Assembly: GCA_001179505.1 (NCBI GenBank)
Contig: CDMY01000255.1
Coordinates: 1 to 64,000, forward strand
Reading direction: 5' to 3'
Source: Vitrella brassicaformis
Taxonomy: Eukaryota; Sar; Vitrellaceae
Length of the DNA: 64,000 nt
Both the position numbers and the translations under genes were made by a program. The notes under the pieces are model-generated. The model saw nothing but the letters and a program-made list of their open reading frames with translations. It searched no databases and was not told where the DNA came from. How positions within the stretch are numbered: position 1 is the stretch's first letter; every line of letters starts with the position of its first letter. Below are positions 38,945-48,840 of the stretch, piece after piece.

Positions 38945-40227
38945 TCAGTCGTCATCGTCAAAGAACACATGCGACCGCTGTGGCTGACTCGTGGCCTCGT
39001 CTTTCATTGCCGCCTGCCCTTGCCCACCTCCCCCATGCCCATCTTTTCTCTCAACACCTCTGCCCCTCCCTCTCCCCCTCTCGCCCCTCTGCCTCCCGCC
39101 GCCCCTCACATTCACACCGCTGTCATGGCGTCCCTTCCCCGGCACTGACTCTCGGGCAATCCCCCTCCCCCGTGCTGCGCCCCGGCCCCTCACATGGCCC
39201 CGGTAACCTCGCATTGTGTCGCCTCTGTCGGGCCGGCCATCGTCAGCCGCTTTCTCGGCACCAGGGACAGCAAAAAAGTCGTCATCATCCAGATCTGAAG
39301 CGATATGCAGCGACTGGTGCAAATGTGCAGACATTTGCATAATCTCACCGTCCTGTTGATCTGGCTGGTCGAGCTTGGCGCGACGTTTCACCAACTGGAA
39401 GGAACACATGGCTTCCACATTCGGGTTTGCCCCCATGGTCAAGTGCCTACCCGGCTGCGTATCTGCTGCCTTATCTCTGCCCGCTTCTTGACGATCTCCT
39501 CAGTGGGACCCTCCATTGGGGCAAAGAGGGCTATGTAGGGCTTGTCTAGGGGATAGTGCTGCACACAAGGACGTCAGCAGAGTACATGACTGGAGGAAAC
39601 ACAGACAAACTGGCAGGGGTGGAGGGCCCTCACCTTTATGTATTGGAGGTCGTCTTCGTGCTTGGCCAGCTGCTGCCGCAAGGCATCGATTTGCGCCGGG
39701 AGGTCTTCACCGTCGTGATCCTCTGCCTGGTCCCCTCGTTGCAGTAGCTCAGCCAGCTGCTTGCGGCACTTCTTCAGCTGACGCTGCACCTTCACCTCCT
39801 CTACGAACCCCCCCACACACACATACACATACATGGATCAACATGGAGGTTTGTTGCTCGCGTGTTCTGTCTGACCGACGAATCTGATGCGCTTGTAGAA
39901 CTTTTGTCTGCTCTCGAAGAACTTGCTGCGCTTGGCCTGCTTCTTCAGGGACTGAATGCGGCCCTCCAACCTCTCTCGCTGCTCGGCTGGCAGATCCTGC
40001 AAACGAAGATGACCGAAACGCAACGAATGGACGCACAAGGGCATCTGTTTGCTCACCTTTGTCCTCTCCAGCACTCTTTGGATGTCCTGTATCCTCTCCT
40101 CAGGGGACTTGCGAGATCTGTCGATGTGCGATGAGTCAGCATCATCCCGAGGGCCGCTTTTCATGATGGAAAGTCCTCTGTGGGCCACTGTCGATGGCTT
40201 GCGAGTATCAGCGTGGCTTTTCTTCAT
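38945..40227 (-). CDS. EFG1: rRNA-processing protein EFG1 family, with RGG tail
   Basis: The start MKKSHADTRKPSTVAHRGLS is at 40225-40227. The conserved EFG1-like core reads SPEERIQDIQRVLERTK, DLPAEQRERLEGRIQSLKKQ, SKFFESRQKFYKRIRFV, EEVKVQRQLKKCRKQLAELL and HYPLDKPYIALFAPMEGPTE, the last close to the KYISLFP motif. This is a coiled-coil nucleolar protein needed for early 18S rRNA processing in yeast. The C-terminus (38945-39290) has a DDDDFFAVPG stretch, then a long RG/RGG/GRG repeat, and ends HVFFDDDD. An RGG tail is common in nucleolar proteins but is unusual for yeast EFG1. Confidence 0.82.
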
Positions 40228-40294
40228 CCTTCAGATGTTTGAGCTCGCCGGCGCGATCGTCGGCCGTTGACCGTTGGATTCTACTGGCCGCAAG
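40228..40294. promoter_or_regulatory. 67-bp divergent promoter
   Basis: It is the shortest gap between two gene starts in the window (EFG1 - and the EF-hand gene +). It contains GCGCGATCGTCGGCCGTTGA. Core promoter elements of both genes must overlap here or lie in the transcribed regions. Confidence 0.55.
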
Positions 40295-41335
40295 ATGGGC
40301 CAAGGAAGCAGCGCCGCTGTTGTGCCGTTCGTCAACACGAACGTACCGCCACCTGAACTTGTAAGCGGGAGAAATATGCGTTTGTGTGCATTGAGTTTTT
40401 GTCTTGGTGTGTTGGTGCAGGTGGAGCGTGCCTGTATTCTGTCGGCCTTCGACACCCCCGAGGTGCTGTGGCTATGGCAGCAGTACTGCAGGCTGGACAC
40501 GGTACGCATCTCTCTCGCACGTTGTGTGTGTTGTACATGCGTGTTCGTTTGTGTGATTGGCTGCAGGACGAGGATGGTGTCTTGAGCTGCGAGGAGCTGC
40601 TGGAGCTGCCTGCTCTCAAACACCAGCCATTGAGGGAGCGTCTTCCGTATGCGCTCGGGCTCAACACAACAAAGGTATGAATTGCGCAGGTGTGTCTATC
40701 GGTCGCTTGGTGCATGTCTGTTCCACCCGGTCCGTAGCAATATGACTTTCCGGCCTTTGTGGCCGCTCTTTCGCCCTTCAATCCACGAGTAAGAGACACG
40801 TGCGTACTTGCAGGAGGGATGCATCTTCTCTACAAGTATCGGGTGTTTGTGTGCAGTCGAGCCTTGACGACAAGACACGGCTCCTCTTTCGGCTGTACGA
40901 CTCCGACCAGGACGGCCGCATCACGAAGAAGGACCTCAGGTCTACCATGAAGCTGGTCCTCAAGAGCGGGGGCGAAGACACACTCAGCGAAGAACAGTTT
41001 GAGGAATGCCTCGACCTCACCCTGACGTAAGCATGCAGCCAGCAACGACCAGTGTCTCTTACACGATACCAGCTGCGTTCCCTCGTTCTGTCCCGTGTTG
41101 CAGAGAGCTTGGCCTTCCGACCGATGAGCCGGCCGACGAGAAACAGGCAGAAAAGGACAAGGTCGCACTCGGCGACATTGGTGCGCCGAGCGAGGCTGAG
41201 CAGGAGACAGCTGTCGGGGAGATAGAAGTGAGTAGGAGGGGTAGCAGTTTGCAGGCGGGCATCACCTATGAGATGTTTGCTGGGTGTGTCGGAACCACCA
41301 ACCTCGGACCCAAGCTCTCTTTCTTCATCACGTAG
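40295..41335 (+). CDS. Calcineurin-B-like EF-hand protein, myristoylation signal
   Basis: The start MGQGSSAAVVPFVNTNVPPP gives a good N-myristoylation signal (Gly2, Ser6). Exons then encode VERACILSAFDTPEVLWLWQ, an EF-hand loop split by an intron (DTDEDGVLSCEE), LKHQPLRERLPYALGL, QYDFPAFVAALSPFNPR, and RLLFRLYDSDQDGRITKKDL, a second good loop. The last exon has an acidic linker and ends TTNLGPKLSFFIT at TAG. The order (two weak and two strong EF-hands, DFxxFV-A-LSxF) matches calcineurin B and CHP/CBL proteins. Two complete Ca-binding loops are visible. It probably regulates a phosphatase or kinase at a membrane; the exact partner is unknown. The acidic insert before the last EF-hand is not standard. 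Confidence 0.8.
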
Positions 41336-41671
41336 AGACGCGCTATGAGAAGAACATGTGTCGCTATGAGTCTCCGCGGTTGTGTCTGCGACACAGTCTT
41401 GATCGCTCGATTCACTGAATCGGTGTGTATTGAACGGTTTGCACGATGCATGAAGACACCACTACAGAGATTGAAACGTTTAGTCGGTCGGTCACAGTGT
41501 GTCTCTCGCTCCCTTACAACCAAAATAGAATGCAGGCAACGAGTGGAGGACAGCTAGTCAGCCAGTTTGACGAGGTGACTTCCTTCCAGCCAACCCCCAC
41601 AACCCGAACCAGAAGCCGCTCACGCAACGCATCCAGCAGGCGCCTTCACCCTCCACACCTCGTCCTTCCCG

Positions 41672-42251
41672 TCATGGTACCACCCCTCCTCGTGGAGGGA
41701 GACGGGAGGCCACCTCGCTGAGTAGGTTGCACGTGGCCTCAAGCACCGGCAGCAGCTGGCAGAACGGGTCAACCGCCGCCTGCAGGGCCATCTCACACAC
41801 ACTCCCCTGATGGAAAACGACCCACAGACAGACACACAACATCATTCATGTCGAGGAGATGGCATCAGTAGCTACTACCCACTTCCGCTCACTCACCTTG
41901 TTTGCTACCGCTTTCAGTTGGTCCACCTCTTTGTCCATCTTATTCGCTATCAAACGCCACAGGTCAGCCGGGTTGACCTCCTTGAGCACTGCAAGCGACT
42001 TGTCAACACTCTGCACACACCACACAACACCAGACGCCATATACACAACGATTCGATGGATGGATGGATGGATGGATGGGTACAAGACACAGTCAGCACC
42101 TACCGTGAGTTCTTTGAGTTGTATGATTTTGTGGAGGGGCGGCTGCTCGTAGCCACCGAGAGGATCGAGCTTCAACACCGAGGAGCCCATGCTGTTGTGG
42201 CGCCCCTCGACGCGCTCTTTCGTCTTGCGGCAAATCTCGGGCAGAGCACCA
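41672..42251 (-). CDS. Unknown helical protein, 3' exons
   Basis: Three phase-0 exons give GALPEICRKTKERVEGRHNS with MGSSVLKLDPLGGYEQPPLH, then SVDKSLAVLKEVNPADLWRL with IANKMDKEVDQLKAVANK, then GSVCEMALQAAVDPFCQLLP with VLEATCNLLSEVASRLPP, ending at TGA 41672-41674. All are predicted helical. Upstream exons toward 42450 are Pro-rich and share sequence with 58.7-58.9 kb, so the gene may be a chimera. I recognise no family. Confidence 0.55.
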
Positions 42252-42299
42252 CTGGCAGACATACAGACAGACAGATGGATGGATGGATGGATGGACGCC

Positions 42300-42450
42300 G
42301 GTGCCACTCCTCACGAGCCGGATCGGCGGCACCATGACATGGGGCGGCAGGGGGAAGTGGCGTGGTGCTGGTGCTGGGAGGGGCACGAACGGGGGCGGGA
42401 CGTGGGGCGGGGGATGAACGCGATGGGGAGGGCCCCCACGCCCCGCACCA
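42300..42450 (-). repeat. Pro/Ala-rich segment shared with 58.72-58.94 kb
   Basis: On the + strand the stretch GAGGGGCACGAACGGGGGCGGGACGTG-like occurs here and near 58915; GGCGGCACCATG...GGGGCGGCAGGGGGAAGTG occurs here and near 58728. The minus frame gives RPAPVRAPPSTSTTPLPPAA here and RPAPVRAPPTTSTAPAP there. Confidence 0.65.
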
Positions 42451-42589
42451 CATGCTGCAGGTAGGGCATACCTGGCTGATGTGCGGATCAGAGCATCGCC
42501 ATCATGCCAAGCCTGCAGTCACACACACAGCAAAGATACCCGCTCGGAACCCACTCGACGTGTGCGTCCTACCTTCTCGATGGTGTGTG

Positions 42590-42735
42590 CGGAGACACGA
42601 GGGAAATATGCCGGCAGATATAAAATGTAGGCAACGATCCTGAGACCTGACACCGACACACGGCACCCGTGTGTCCAATTCATCTGCCTTGTCTGCTCGC
42701 AAGATTGCGTTGCAGGTACCTGTGTCTCACTCCGG
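42590..42735 (-). repeat. TATAAAATG element copy 1, long form
   Basis: Core GATATAAAATGTAGGCAACG at 42617. The flanks (CCTGAGACCTGACACCGACA and the following CACGGCACCCGTGTGTCCAA) are shared with the copy at 43610-43745. On the minus strand, GTGTCAG precedes the core as a possible 3' splice site. Confidence 0.75.
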
Positions 42736-42908
42736 CTGCTTGAAGTGCTGGAAATGCGACTTCAGGGCCTCACGCACACTGCCAATAAGCCTTTCTCCCG
42801 GGGCGCGCTATCATCACTTGGTGGGGGCGGGAATGACGGGACGGCCAGCAGGTGGCTGCCGACAGCCGGCTCAGCAGCAGGTGACGCTTATGCAGCACAC
42901 GAGGAAAT

Positions 42909-43590
42909 TTAGCAGCATGTCGACACGGATGCGATGATGTCCCCCAGCGCCGCCCTCGCCCCCTCCTCCGGACTCATTCCCTCCTCTATCAGCAGCTTGG
43001 CCATCGTGAGATCCTTCACGGCCTCCATGCTTCCTGCCTCGCCAAGCGCTTGCTCCCATTGCAGGCGCCTCTGAACAGCACCCAGCAGCCACTTGTGGCG
43101 GTCGGCCGGGCCGCTCCCAGAGAGCGCCTGCAGGGAAGCGAGGGCGTTGTCCCCTCCGAGCGTCGCCGTCCTCATGGCCTTTGTCTCCCTCACCACCTCA
43201 TCGGCGAAGTGTCTGTCGTAGAGTGCCTGGCCGTCTCTGCTCTCGACAAAAAACGCCCCCGCCTCCCCGTAGATCTCTGTGTTGGCGCTGCTGCCGTCGG
43301 GGTGGTCCATATGAGGGGCGATCAGCAGGGCAGCCGACAGTGAGCAGACGGGGCCCTCGCTGAATGGCAGGCGGAGGGCGGGGGTTGTCGCCACGGTCGT
43401 GCTGCTGGTGGTGGCGGTGCGGCTGATGACGGCCTCGATGGTGGCTGCGACCTTTCTGAGGGCAGTAGGGTCGGCGTGCGGGCCCGGCACTGGGGCGAGG
43501 TCGACGTCACGTGGCGTCGACGGCAGGGAGAAAAGCGGCTGCTGTGTCTCCGACCGGCGCCTTGCCATCTCAAAGTCAATCCACTGGTCC
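42909..43590 (-). pseudogene. Kinase-like family copy, C-lobe only
   Basis: It starts in the middle of the fold (DQWIDFEMARRRSETQQPLF) and runs through LRKVAATIEAVISRT, CSLSAALLIAPHMDHPDGSS, YGEAGAFFVES and ALASLQALSGSGPADRHKWL to a unique acidic/helical end (EEGMSPEEGARAALGDI) and TAA. The 5' neighbour at 43746-43930 supplies a catalytic-loop segment, separated by a TATAAAATG element. It could be one gene with an intron containing the element, or a broken duplicate. Confidence 0.6.
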
Positions 43591-43609
43591 CGGAGCCGTA
43601 CTCGATAAT

Positions 43610-43745
43610 GGGTGCGGAGACACGATGGAAACAGCCGGCAGATATAAAATGGAGGCGACGATCTTGAGACCTGACACCGACACACGGCACCCGTGTGTCC
43701 AATTCATCTGCCCTGCTGGAAAGATGCGTTGCAGGTACCTGTGTC
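43610..43745 (-). repeat. TATAAAATG element copy 2, long form
   Basis: Core GATATAAAATGGAGGCGACG at 43641. It lies exactly between the catalytic-loop segment and the WIDFE segment of the second kinase-like copy. In the first copy (44.4-44.5 kb) these two are contiguous, so the element marks an insertion. Confidence 0.75.
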
Positions 43746-43930
43746 TTACTGCGGGGTGATGTCGCAGGCCGTTGACCATGATCTCTTGGCCGTTGGCGTC
43801 GCCGTGCACCCACCCCGCCCCGTGAATGGCAGCCAGCGATGACAGCACAGAGACGACGAGCCGCCGGTACGCGTCGGGAGGCAGCTGCAGACGCTCGAGG
43901 GTCTGGCTGATCCGCTGCAGCCGACGTCTG
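43746..43930 (-). pseudogene. Kinase-like catalytic-loop segment, second copy
   Basis: It reads LQRISQTLERLQLPPDAYRR and LVVSVLSSLAAIHGAGWVHG then DANGQEIMVNGLRHHPA in one unbroken frame, followed by GTAAGA. It differs from the longer copy by intact frame and by Q/E changes in the loop. Confidence 0.6.
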
Positions 43931-45893
43931 CAGGCGACTCTGGACAGCACCCAGCAGCCACTTGTGGCGGTCGGCCGGGCCGCTACCAGAGAGCGCCTGC
44001 AGGGAAGCGAGGGCGGACATGTCCGCTCCCCGGATCGCCGCATTGGCGGCAGCTGTGACGGCGTCTGTCTCCCCCTCCACCTTCGCCTTGAAGTGTCTGT
44101 CGTAGAGGTCGACAAAAAACGCCCCCGCCTCCTCGTAGATCGCTGCGTTGGCGTCGCTGCCGTCGGGGTGGTCCATATGAGGGGCAATCAGCAGGGCAGC
44201 CGACAGTGAGCAGACTGAGTAGGTGTCTGCGGCCGTGCTGAATGGCAGGCGGAGCGTGCTGCTGCTGCGGGTGGCGGTGCGGCTGATGACGGCCTTGATG
44301 GTGTCTGCGACCTTTCTGAGGGCATCAGGATCGGCGTGCGGGGCCGGCACTGGGGCGATGTCGACTTCACCTGGCGTCGGCGGCAGGGAGGGAAGCGGCT
44401 GCTCTGTCTCCGGCCGACGCCTCGCCATCTCAAAGTCAATCCACTGGCTGCCAAGGCGAGCGGCGTGCCACACGACCATGATGTTCTGGGGGTTGGCGTC
44501 GCCGTGTATCCACCCCGCCCCGTGGATGGCAGCCAGCGATGACAGCACAGAGACGACGAGCCCCGGTAGGCGTCGGGAGGCAGCTGCAGACGCTCGAGGG
44601 TCTGGCTGATCCGCTGCAGCCGATGTCTGGTGGCGGTGGGCTCGTACTGGTTGTGCTGCTTGCCGGCCCGGATGTGGAACAGGTCTTGGAGGGTGACGGC
44701 CCCGTCCCACACCTCCGCCGGCGTTGGCTTCCTCTCTATCTCCTGCCTCTCCTGCCCCTCATCGCCGCTCTCGGGGTCCACCGGCTCCTCTTCCAGCAAG
44801 TCGGGGCCCAGGACGTCGGCGTTCTCGGCCATGTACTCCCGCATGATCCTCTCTTGCTCCTCGACCTCCTGTCGGTACCGCTTGCACCACTCATCGACCT
44901 CGCCGTCGTCGGCCGCTGGTGCAGAGGCAGGCGTCTCGTGAGCCGCTGACGAAGCCGTTGGTGCCTCGGGTGGCGGCGACGGCGGTAGGCGGGGTGGCTG
45001 CTGCTCCTCCAATGCCACGCGATCGGCCTCACTCAGAAAAGCTGAACAGGTGGGGTGGGGGCACAACCAAGGCAGACAGATACACACAGGCACACGTGCG
45101 TTGCGTCCCTTCCTTGATGCCTTCCCTCCTTCTCCGTCATATGCAATGCAATGCATACCTGTATATTGCGATATGATCACGTAGCCCTCGATCTCCGCCT
45201 GTACGCGTCGGTTGGGCGTCCAGGGCCTCATCACACTGTCGTACCCGCCGTCGCGGTAGGCCTGCCAGTCCCCGTCCATGATGGCGACTGACCGCTGCGC
45301 ATCGCCGTGGACGAGGCCATGGGCAATCAACTCAGGGGTGACTGGGAGACCGCCCTCTCCCGTCACTCCCTTGATGGCCTCGTTGGCCTCCGCCTCCGCC
45401 CTCAGTCGCCCGCTGATCCGCGGCCTGATCGCCTCGTCCACGTGCCTGATGGCGTTGGGTAGCACTCCCTTCAGCATCACCCGACGGCCGTCACAGTGGC
45501 CCTCGATGAGGCAGTACTGGGCCTCTCTGTTGTTGTCTGGGAGCCGGACCATGTAGCGGCCAGCCGGGCGGAAAGCCGCCAGGCTGGCGCGCGACGCCTG
45601 TGACATGGCCGCGGGTGACGCTGTCTGGGCTGCTGCTACTGCCTGTGAGGGGAGGAGCGCCAGGGGCATCTGCGGCGAGCTGGCGGCAGACGGGGCAGCC
45701 AGGGGCATCAGCGGGGACGAGCCGTCCGACGCCTCACCTTGACCGGCAGCCGTTGATGATGGCGAGGGGCTGCCTGGCTCCTCCTGACGCACCCCTTGGC
45801 ATCGCTCAAACTCAAACAACCGACCTGACGATCGGAACCACCACACACAGCAAACAGGGCAATGATCGGTCAGGTCAGACATCACCCACACGT
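43926..45893 (-). pseudogene. Kinase-like family, longest copy, frameshifted
   Basis: The N-lobe-like part has GRYMVRLPDNNREAQYCLIE, RRVMLKGVLP (candidate catalytic Lys), an Ala/Glu helix, and YVIISQYTG as hinge. An intron with GCAAT repeats (about 45050-45160) follows, then a long acidic linker (PESGDEGQERQEIER). The C-lobe has RISQTLERLQLPPDAY, LVVSVLSSLAAIHGAGWIHG then DANPQNIMVV (catalytic loop HGDxNxxN) and WIDFEMARR (DFE in place of DFG). This is the style of aminoglycoside/choline or Kdo kinase-like folds. Compared with the copy at 43.75-43.93, one base is missing near 44562-44566 (CCCCGG against CCGCCGG), shifting the frame between PPDAYR and LVVSVL. A 5' exon boundary near 45825 is likely, and the start codon is not resolved. 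Confidence 0.65.
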
Positions 45894-46870
45894 CCCTCTG
45901 TCTGCCGTGTCCTTTGTGTGTGCCACGTCACCCACTCACCTTCTTCAACAGGTCCTACGCACTCCACCTCACGCACACCCTCATGCACTATGCCGTCCTG
46001 CCCGTCGACGGGTCTCCCCTCCTGACCCTCCCCCGCCTCCCTGTCACCCTCCTCCTCACCACCACCACTCTCCTCCTCGTCATCGGCCTCCTCTCCCTCC
46101 TCTCTCTCGTCCTCCTCGGTGGCCGGGTCGGGCCCCTGGTCGCCAGCTGCTGGCCGCAGCTGAGGCAGAATGGAAGGCGCGCCTGGTGTGGGCGGCTGGC
46201 GTCCGCCATACATAGGGAGCACGGCGCGCTGCATGCCGGCCCGGATGCGGAACACGTCGTCGAGGGTGACGGCCCCGTCCCACACCTCCGCCGGCGTTGG
46301 CTGCCTCTCTATCTGCTGCCTCTCCTGCCCCTCGTCGCCGCTCTCGGGGTCCACCGGCTCCTCTCACGCCGGGAAGGCAGGGACTTAAGCCAGTCGGGGC
46401 CCAGGAAGTCGGCGTACTCGGCCATTACCTCCTGCATGACCCTCTCGTACTCCTCGGCCTCCTGCTGGTGCCGCTTGCACCACTCATCGACCTCGCCATC
46501 GTCGGCCGCTGGTGCAGAGGCAGGCGTCTCGTGAGCCGCTGACGAAGCCGATGGGCCCTCGGGTGGCGGCAACGGCAGTAGGGGGGGTGGCTGCTGCTCC
46601 TCCAAGGCCACGCGATCGGCCTCACTCAGAAAAGCTGAACAGGTGGGGTGGGGGCACAACCAAGGCAGACAGATACACACAGGCACACGTGCGTTGCGTC
46701 CCTTCCTTGATGCCTTCCCTCCTTCTCCGTCATATGCAATGCAATGCAATGCAATGCATACCTATATATTGCGATATGATCACGTAGCCCTCTATCTCCG
46801 CCTCTATCCGTCGGTTGGGCATCCAGGGCCTCACACCTTGGTGTGTACAGCTTCCACGTACCGCATTGTC
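45875..46870 (-). pseudogene. Kinase-like family copy, linker region, frameshifted
   Basis: It is homologous to 44.65-45.23 kb: a short RIEAEIEGYVIISQYIG hinge, the same intron (with four GCAAT units instead of two), AFLSEADRVALEEQQPP, and the acidic linker. Relative to the other copy it carries an insertion (GGAAGGCAGGGACTTAAGCC, about 46371-46391) that breaks the frame before EEPVDPESGDEGQ. Downstream it ends in a different acidic tail (GEEEGDREAGEGQEGRPVDG) instead of the catalytic loop. The 5' N-lobe is missing. Confidence 0.6.
46733..46758. repeat. (GCAAT)n microsatellite in duplicated intron
   Basis: Four GCAAT units here against two at 45147-45158 in the other copy of the same intron. 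Otherwise 44.86-45.23 kb and 46.47-46.84 kb are almost identical. Confidence 0.85.
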
Positions 46871-46913
46871 GTCCACGGAGGTAGCGCGCAGACAGTCGAT
46901 GTACGAGATATCG

Positions 46914-46937
46914 AAATATAAAATGTAGGCGGCGATC
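46914..46937 (-). repeat. TATAAAATG element copy 3
   Basis: Reads AATATAAAATGTAGGCGGCG then ATC. It lies just 5' (minus strand) of the truncated kinase-like copy, where its N-lobe is missing. Confidence 0.7.
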
Positions 46938-47146
46938 ATCAAACAATCTACCCTCACACACAGACTGATGAGATCTTCTTATGGGTTGTTTCGCGTGTCT
47001 CACTCCTTTCGCTGCGGTGTTCTTCTATGAACCTGGGCAACCATGGGGCAAAGCCGGGCTGGTCTTGCAGGTCCTGCAGCAGCATCCCCACCCTCTCCCT
47101 CGTTCACTGTCATCTCCCGCAGCTGGGGGCCCTTCTCGGTGAAATA

Positions 47147-48552
47147 CTAGCCGTGGTACGTCCCCCACTTGAGGCTGCGGTGCAGGTCGGCGGACACCCG
47201 GGACCCCAAGAACTCGTCCTTGGCCTCCTGGTGGTCGGCAGGCGTCAGGGGGGGCCTCGGATATCTCCACTGGTCGAGGATCCACAGCATGCCTTCCTCC
47301 TCCATGAGGACATCGACCAGCTTCTCGACCCGCATGACGTTGGCCATGGCCTGGCCCATGCCATACAGGGCGCTCGTCTCGTCCAGCCACACGCCCTTCT
47401 CTGTCTCGCTGCTGTCAGCAGCGTCCTCGCCCCCGAAACGATACCCTTCTGACGCAGGTCCTCCTCCACGCTGTTGGCGGCGTTGCGGATGTTGACATAC
47501 TTCCGCCGCCGCCAGCGGCCGTCTTCGTCGAGCAGCTGCATCTCCTCCGGGCACTCGTCGTCGTATAGGTCGTATAGGTCGTTGTGCTCGTCCTCTTCTG
47601 GCTTTCTGCCTTAGCCCAGCGCCTCCTCAAGCTTCTTCTCGTATTGGAAGTCGTTGAGGCATCTGGCGGTGTCGAACCACTTCTCGCCGGTGTGGTCCTC
47701 CTCGAGGGAGTGGAAGAAGGCGAGGTACAGCTCGGGGGACGAGTGGCAGATGCTGCTGGTGATGGGCTGGTTCTGGGCCCTCCGTGCGGCCGTAGAGAAA
47801 GGGACGAAGGCGCTTGGGAGGGGGTGGGTGGGGTGATGGGAGAGGGCGGCCGAGCTGGTGAGGTCTATCAGCTTGGCACCTTCGGGCGCCAGTGGCTCAC
47901 TGGAGGGCAGCTGCAGGCTGCCTGGCACCTCGAGCCTCTCCAGGAAGCACTTCTTTAAGAAGACATCCTTGGAGAAATTGTCCAAGGTCAGCACGCCAAG
48001 CTGCACCGCCACGCGATTGCACCTCCTGTACAGCCGCAAGCCGAGGACGAGGCTCTGCAGCTTCTTGCGGATGTCCTCGGGGTCCTTCTCGGCCTCGTTC
48101 TCCTTCAGCTGAGCCAGCTTGCTGAAGCTGTGCTCCTTCAAGAAGTCGTCGACCGGCTGCCACTCCTTGCATGACACAGAAAAGAGAGACACGGAGAGGT
48201 CCATGTGTGCATGAATCGTGTATTGGTCTGCATGCATCGCTCCCTCACCTGGCAACAGCTGTAGAGCAATGATCAGACACTCCTCCTCACTCACGTGGCC
48301 GTCCTGGTGCTCGATGACGAGCGTGGCGGGGCTGCTGGGGTCGGTATGGCAGTGGGGCTCGTATATGCCGACGAGGGGCGACTTGCCCAGCACCGACCTC
48401 AGCCGGTCCCTCTTGATCTCGGCCTCCTTGATCAGCCGCTCCCTCCTGTCCGCGTGGTTGTAAGGCAGGACAAACAGCTTCAGCGCTGACGATCTGGCGC
48501 CGCCGGGTGCAGATTTGGATGGAGTAAGTGCATCGCAGCCGTATAAGTCCAC
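47147..48552 (-). pseudogene. Unknown gene with in-frame stop and frameshift
   Basis: From 48552 the frame reads MDLYGCDALTPSKSAPGGAR, SALKLFVLPYNHADRRERLI, GIYEPHCHTDPSSPATLVIE and EEECLIIALQLLPGEG, then after an intron EWQPVDDFLKEHSFSKLAQL ... SLEEDHTGEKWFDTARCLND and stops at TAA 47611-47613. The same frame continues at once with GRKPEEDEHNDLYDLYDDEC and KYVNIRNAANSVEEDLRQKG. A one-base shift near 47440 is needed to reach GVWLDETSALYGMGQAMANV and LHRSLKWGTYHG, then TAG and again open sequence. No family is recognised; it is helical and ankyrin/HEAT-like only in a loose sense. It is most likely a decaying gene, unless unannotated introns remove the stops. Confidence 0.55.
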
Positions 48553-48840
48553 ACATATAAGACGAGAGACGGCGATCTATCTGCACACACAGACACGAGA
48601 CACAACGCACACGGGAGTTGATCACTATAGTGTATTTCGACAGCTCACATTCGATGTGCGAATGGCCAGACAGCGGTGCGATGCGGTGAAAAGGCGTCAT
48701 CGGTCGATCAAAATATAAAATGTAGCCAGCGATCTGCACACCACCCGAAAGCACAGACACGAACAGGAAATGCACCTGACTGATTTCTGTTCGTTCTGTG
48801 TATAGGATCTTTCATACCGCCGTGGACAATGATACCCTCC
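48500..48840 (-). repeat. 340-bp dispersed repeat, copy 1 (two TATA cores)
   Basis: It is nearly identical to 56552-56875. It contains ATATAAGACGAGAGACGGCG at 48555 and AATATAAAATGTAGCCAGCG at 48711. Read on the minus strand, both cores follow TGTGCAG. It ends with CTGATTTCTGTTCGTTCTGT and GGATCTTTCATAC. It covers the 5' part of the broken gene at 47.1-48.6 kb. Confidence 0.85.

Noticed and set aside
41846-42251. Glycolipid-transfer-protein fold for the helical exons
   Set aside because: The helical pattern brought GLTP to mind, but the order of segments and the key residues do not match; left as unknown.
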